A DNA stretch of 64,000 nt from Dichotomocladium elegans (taxonomy: Eukaryota > Mucoromycota > Mucoromycetes > Mucorales > Lichtheimiaceae), in NCBI GenBank assembly GCA_025716815.1, contig JAIXMN010000001.1, forward strand, positions 434,001 through 498,000, written 5' to 3'. Shown here in pieces: positions 60,762 to 64,000 of the stretch. Position 1 is the stretch's first letter, and every line of letters begins with the position of its first letter. A program made the position numbers and the translations under genes. The notes under the pieces were generated by a model. That model was not told where the DNA came from and ran no database searches. It saw only the letters and a program-made list of their open reading frames with translations.

Positions 60762-61099
60762 GGTTTATGAACCGGAATAGAGTAGAGAAAATGCAAAGGA
60801 AAAAAAAAGAGGGTTCTGCTTTCGGACTTTTTTCCCAGCATTATTTTCTTATCTGAACTTCTGTTTGCGGGATCTGAAAGTAGCATACATCTTTTTGACT
60901 CTCTTCAATCCATATATTCTCACACATAATGCGTGCATAGTCTATCAAGCCGGGGTCATCCTGATCTTGTTGCTGCGCATATCCTCAACCAAAAAGGATT
61001 CAGATGAAAGAAGCAAACTTTAAGAGCGACCACGCAGTGTGCGCCGACACAGATATAGTTAAATTTTTCAAACTGATGTCTGAGAAGGTCTTGCGTGCA
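60762..61099. other. Intergenic, promoter of the BRO1 gene
   Basis: No gene recognised; joins the transposase relic on the right. Confidence 0.4.
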
Positions 61100-61380
61100 T
61101 CAGCTGCTAGGAATCCATCATTCGTTCAGCACAACGATGGTCATTGCAGTACAGAAAGGACTTCGAGAGCACTTTTAAAACCGCAAAGTCAGAGGCCATT
61201 CGCGTATTCGTAAAAGAAAGCACAAGGATGTTATTTTGGAATGAGTTGATGAAAATCGAAAAGCACGCTCCCTCAATGTATGAAAGACGGATGCAACTTG
61301 TTATTGGAAAAAAGACTCGGTTTCAGCGTGTAGATTGTAATAAAGATGCAAGGATGCAAGAGCGACTTTAGAAATAGCAA
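61100..61380 (+). pseudogene. Second decayed Tc1/mariner transposase fragment
   Basis: The stretch GCATCAGCTGCTAGGAATCC (61098-61117) is also present at 4270-4289. The following frame (VRGHSRIRKRKHKDVILE after LGIHHSF) parallels NARGHSRSLNEEHKSVTLE of the copy at 4.2 kb. Stops interrupt it early, and the catalytic half cannot be traced with confidence. Only the helix-turn-helix part is recognisable. Confidence 0.7.
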
Positions 61381-62040
61381 TGTTTTTTTTGCGCTACAGC
61401 ACGCATTATAGGCAGTAGCAAGAATAGTACTTCTCTGTCTTCTGGTGTAGTGTTCATAAGGCCTAAGTATGCAGCAACAACACACTTGAAGGATAACCGT
61501 TGAGAGGTATGGTATTTGCCTCTACACCATCCACAGGGATTGATACGATGTGCTTTGCTGATAGCACACCATCTTCCTGTCAGAATGAACGTATCATCAC
61601 ACTGGAAGCGATGTTCTCCAGCCAAACCATTGTCCCAACCGCAGAGGTGATGCTCAAATGTGGGACTTGCGACTGTCATTCCAGATGACTTTAACAATAC
61701 TGTATCAGAGTTATTTCTGCAAGATATCGACGACATGGTCTTGACCATGGTAAAAAAATAAATCGTTCATACGGATGTAAATGGGTAGCTTTTTTGTGCG
61801 ACATCTTTCGCCGTGCATGCGACATTTGCTTTGTCATCACGCGTAAAGATTGCTGGGCAAAACACGACTTTTTGTAATCCTGCGACTTCAGAACTGGCTG
61901 GGGTACGACTTCAAACTGGGACCCGCGAATAGGGGCGAACGGTGTGGGAATGAAATCATGGGTCACACATAGCGCGGCATTACTCTCCCAGAAGGTCGGC
62001 TTCTTTCTTCCCTCTTTTTTCCGTAGTTTGTGCAAATACA
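61381..62040. other. Decayed DNA upstream of the SNARE gene
   Basis: Open frames on both strands (for example 61368-61748 minus, with several Cys and His residues) but no recognisable domain. Contains the short dispersed repeat at 61802-61839 and the promoter of the SNARE gene. Confidence 0.4.
61802..61839 (+). repeat. Short dispersed repeat, copy B
   Basis: CATCTTTCGCCGTGCATGCG then ACATTTGCTTTGTCATCA, matching 7426-7464 reversed (about four differences in 38 nt) and 52611-52646. A shared TGGGCAAAAC follows after a short gap. Confidence 0.6.
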
Positions 62041-63068
62041 ATGGATACCAAGCTCGCATCGCGCCTAGAAGTATTGGCAGATAACACACTCTCGACTGTA
62101 TACGAACGCAATCGGCTACGGGATTTGAAGTATATTTGCTAATGCATCTTTTGTAATGAGTTGCTCTCGACAATTCCATTGGATGCTCAATCACCTTCAT
62201 TCCGCTCATTCAGTCTCAATTATGACAAGTACGAAGCTCAAATTCAAAAGACCCTTTTGCAACTTCGTGATGGACTCAAGACTTTGGACCAGCAGCTCGC
62301 TGTACAAGAGGAAGCAACAGTGGCGTAAGTGGTTCATTCTCTTTGTCTGAGTGAAATCACTGCACAGGCCGAGAATGAGGGAACTGAAAATTGCAAATGG
62401 TAGCGATACAAAACCGGATGAGGACAAGCTGATTCAGCTGCAAGTTAAGGTGGAGAAGTTAGAAGCACTGATGGGTGATCCTGACCAAGCAAGGTATTGA
62501 AGACCAAAGGTCTCGCAACACTCGATACTCCGAGTTACTCATGGAGCGAGCAGGGAGATACTGTTTGGAAATAAGCGAGGAAAGACGGTCCGGTTTTCCC
62601 AGGTAACCCCGTATGAAGTTGATCCAAGCGACCTGGAGAATGGACAGATTTTGCAACTCCAACAGCGGATCATTGACGGTAAGAAAAGGAGAAAAAGGAA
62701 GGAATGTATGTTCGAGTTGACACATCTATGATACTGCAGAACAGGATAGCAACTTAGACCAATTGTCAGAAACAATCCGACGGCAGAGAGAACTCGGTTT
62801 AATGATTGGCGATGAGCTGGATGTCCATGCACAACTGATTGACGAGACACACGAAATGGTGAATCGGACAGACGATCGGCTGCAAAGGGCAAGGAAGAAG
62901 CTTAACTATGTAGGCCGGAAGGTCAAAGATAATCGCAAGTACTTCAGTTGGTACGGCGCCTTATTCAGGTTACTTACCCCGTTTTTTTTTTTAATTTCTT
63001 TAGGCTCTATATGCATTGTCGTTGTACTTATCCTTATCTTCTTTGTCCTCCTTGCTCTTTTCCGATAA
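62041..63068 (+). CDS. Syntaxin-8-like SNARE
   Basis: Six exons: 62041-62129, 62214-62324, 62368-62493, 62551-62678, 62740-62934, 63004-63068; 237 residues. N-terminus MDTKLASRLEVLADNTLSTVY and a predicted helical region (KYEAQIQKTLLQLRDGLKTL). The SNARE motif is in exon 5: EQDSNLDQLSETIRRQRELG, IGDELDVHAQLIDETHEMV, NRTDDRLQRARKKLNYV. The central layer residue is glutamine or aspartate (VHAQLID). The C-terminus is a membrane anchor (SICIVVVLILIFFVLLALF). By family it is a Qc-SNARE for fusion at endosomes or vacuole. The last intron (62935-63003) is GC-AG with a 69-nt length; keeping it also leaves the frame open. Confidence 0.87.
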
Positions 63069-64000
63069 TTTTCTAGAATGAGTGATATGAGACAGGGAAA
63101 GCTGATATGATATTATAGTTTTTTAATACACACAACAAGGCAAAGTGTTGCCGATGAGAATAACTGTCTCGAGTGAGTGTTTTCTCATAACGAAATATTC
63201 TGCAACATTATCTATTTGTTTCCGCTCTTCAATACTGCGTTTCATGTTTATATTGTGATATCCGCCGCCTTGGTGAACATATTGCTGACAGTTTTTGCAC
63301 CTCTCATGGCAAATACAGGCTTGATTCGTTTGCAAATTGCGCGGCGGCAATCCTAAAGAAGTTCCGCTGCAGGAGATTGCAGTCCTTCATCAGCAAACGA
63401 GTTCCGTAGGGTTCAAGTAACGCGCACCAGCAACATGACTCTGTTCATCACCGAAGGAAAAAAGAATCAATAAGGGTGAGCGCATTTCTACAAATGGGAA
63501 TGGCCCCCAGTCCTTGAATACGGTCTTTGTAAACATTGTATAGCTTTGTCCTTTGTGGATTGGGTATCACCGTGCCCACCCCCAATCTTAACCTTACCCA
63601 AGTGTCTTGGAACAAAAGAAGGAAGGTATACCGGTCCATTTCTGACCCAATTTCCAGCACTTCAAATGTTTGTCTTTGTCTTCGCGTTTCCAAGTTACTG
63701 CCAAATCCAACCTGGATTAGCTCTTCGCAGCAGTATTTCCGCACAAGTCATATCACTACCATCCATTGCCTCGAGTCTTTTATAATGCGATAGCCAACAA
63801 GTTAGAGAATCGGTGCGTTGTCTCATCAGAGCGTTTAATGAATTCCAAAATAGACAAAAAAGAGGCGGGAAACCAACATGAGACTCGAAAACGCCGTCTG
63901 TGAAACTCTTCCACTTGATACATGCACACATGACCCTGGAAGAAACAGGTTTGAGAAGTGTAAAGTTGACATACGCTCTAAGTAGCTGCATTTAAAAGGT
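63069..64000. other. Right end, unrecognised decayed coding DNA
   Basis: The minus strand has two long frames (63448-63744 and 63695-63991) and a shorter one with clustered Cys/His (ACICHERCKNCQQYVHQGGG near 63245-63330). No family is certain. Possibly a decayed transposon protein with a zinc-ribbon end, or a gene continuing past the window. The left end is the SNARE 3' flank. Confidence 0.35.

Overview
The window is nuclear DNA of a filamentous fungus, most likely an early-diverging one (Mucoromycota, order Mucorales). This rests on five things: short introns (mostly 50-130 nt), a fungal gene set (ERG28, velvet factor, BRO1-domain protein, Ctr copper transporter, DBP9), decayed Tc1/mariner transposases of the LGIHxRxxQRW type, a RegA-like phosphodiesterase with a receiver-like domain, and moderate GC. 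Species cannot be fixed by eye. All gene models were built by hand from splice signals and protein-family conservation; nearly every multi-exon model closes in frame with a total length divisible by three.

Left part (1-17.6 kb): an NOL8-like ribosome-biogenesis protein (minus), a degenerate Tc1/mariner transposase plus a second dispersed repeat, a small tyrosine-rich protein, a long gene-poor stretch, then a minus-strand block of MFS transporter, Ctr copper transporter, lunapark-like ER protein and SEC23.

Middle (17.7-38.6 kb): a neprilysin-like M13 metallopeptidase, DNA polymerase kappa, a kelch/BTB protein, the E1 subunit of 2-oxoglutarate dehydrogenase, a GID4-like substrate receptor, a small GPI-type surface protein, the PKA catalytic subunit and the helicase DBP9.

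Right part (38.7-64 kb): a velvet regulator, a SEC2-type Rab exchange factor, a CYSTM peptide, ERG28, a small hydrophobic MGAV-type protein with TATA box and CRE, a ThrE/PRM10-type transporter, a receiver-cyclic nucleotide phosphodiesterase with a CaaX end, then TE-rich DNA holding an RPAIN-like zinc protein, a WRN-type exonuclease, a BRO1-domain protein and a syntaxin-8-like SNARE.

Themes. (1) cAMP signalling: PKA catalytic subunit and a RegA-like phosphodiesterase lie within 15 kb, and perfect CRE palindromes (TGACGTCA) lie in the PKA/GPI-protein intergenic region and upstream of the MGAV-type gene. (2) Secretory and endomembrane genes are frequent (SEC23, lunapark, SEC2, BRO1, SNARE). (3) The most unusual property is splicing: nine of about 106 modelled introns appear to be GC-AG rather than GT-AG, seven of them with the same GCAAGT donor, far above the roughly 1% usual in eukaryotes. 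(4) Decayed repeat copies concentrate in 3.2-8.7, 52-58 and 61-62 kb.
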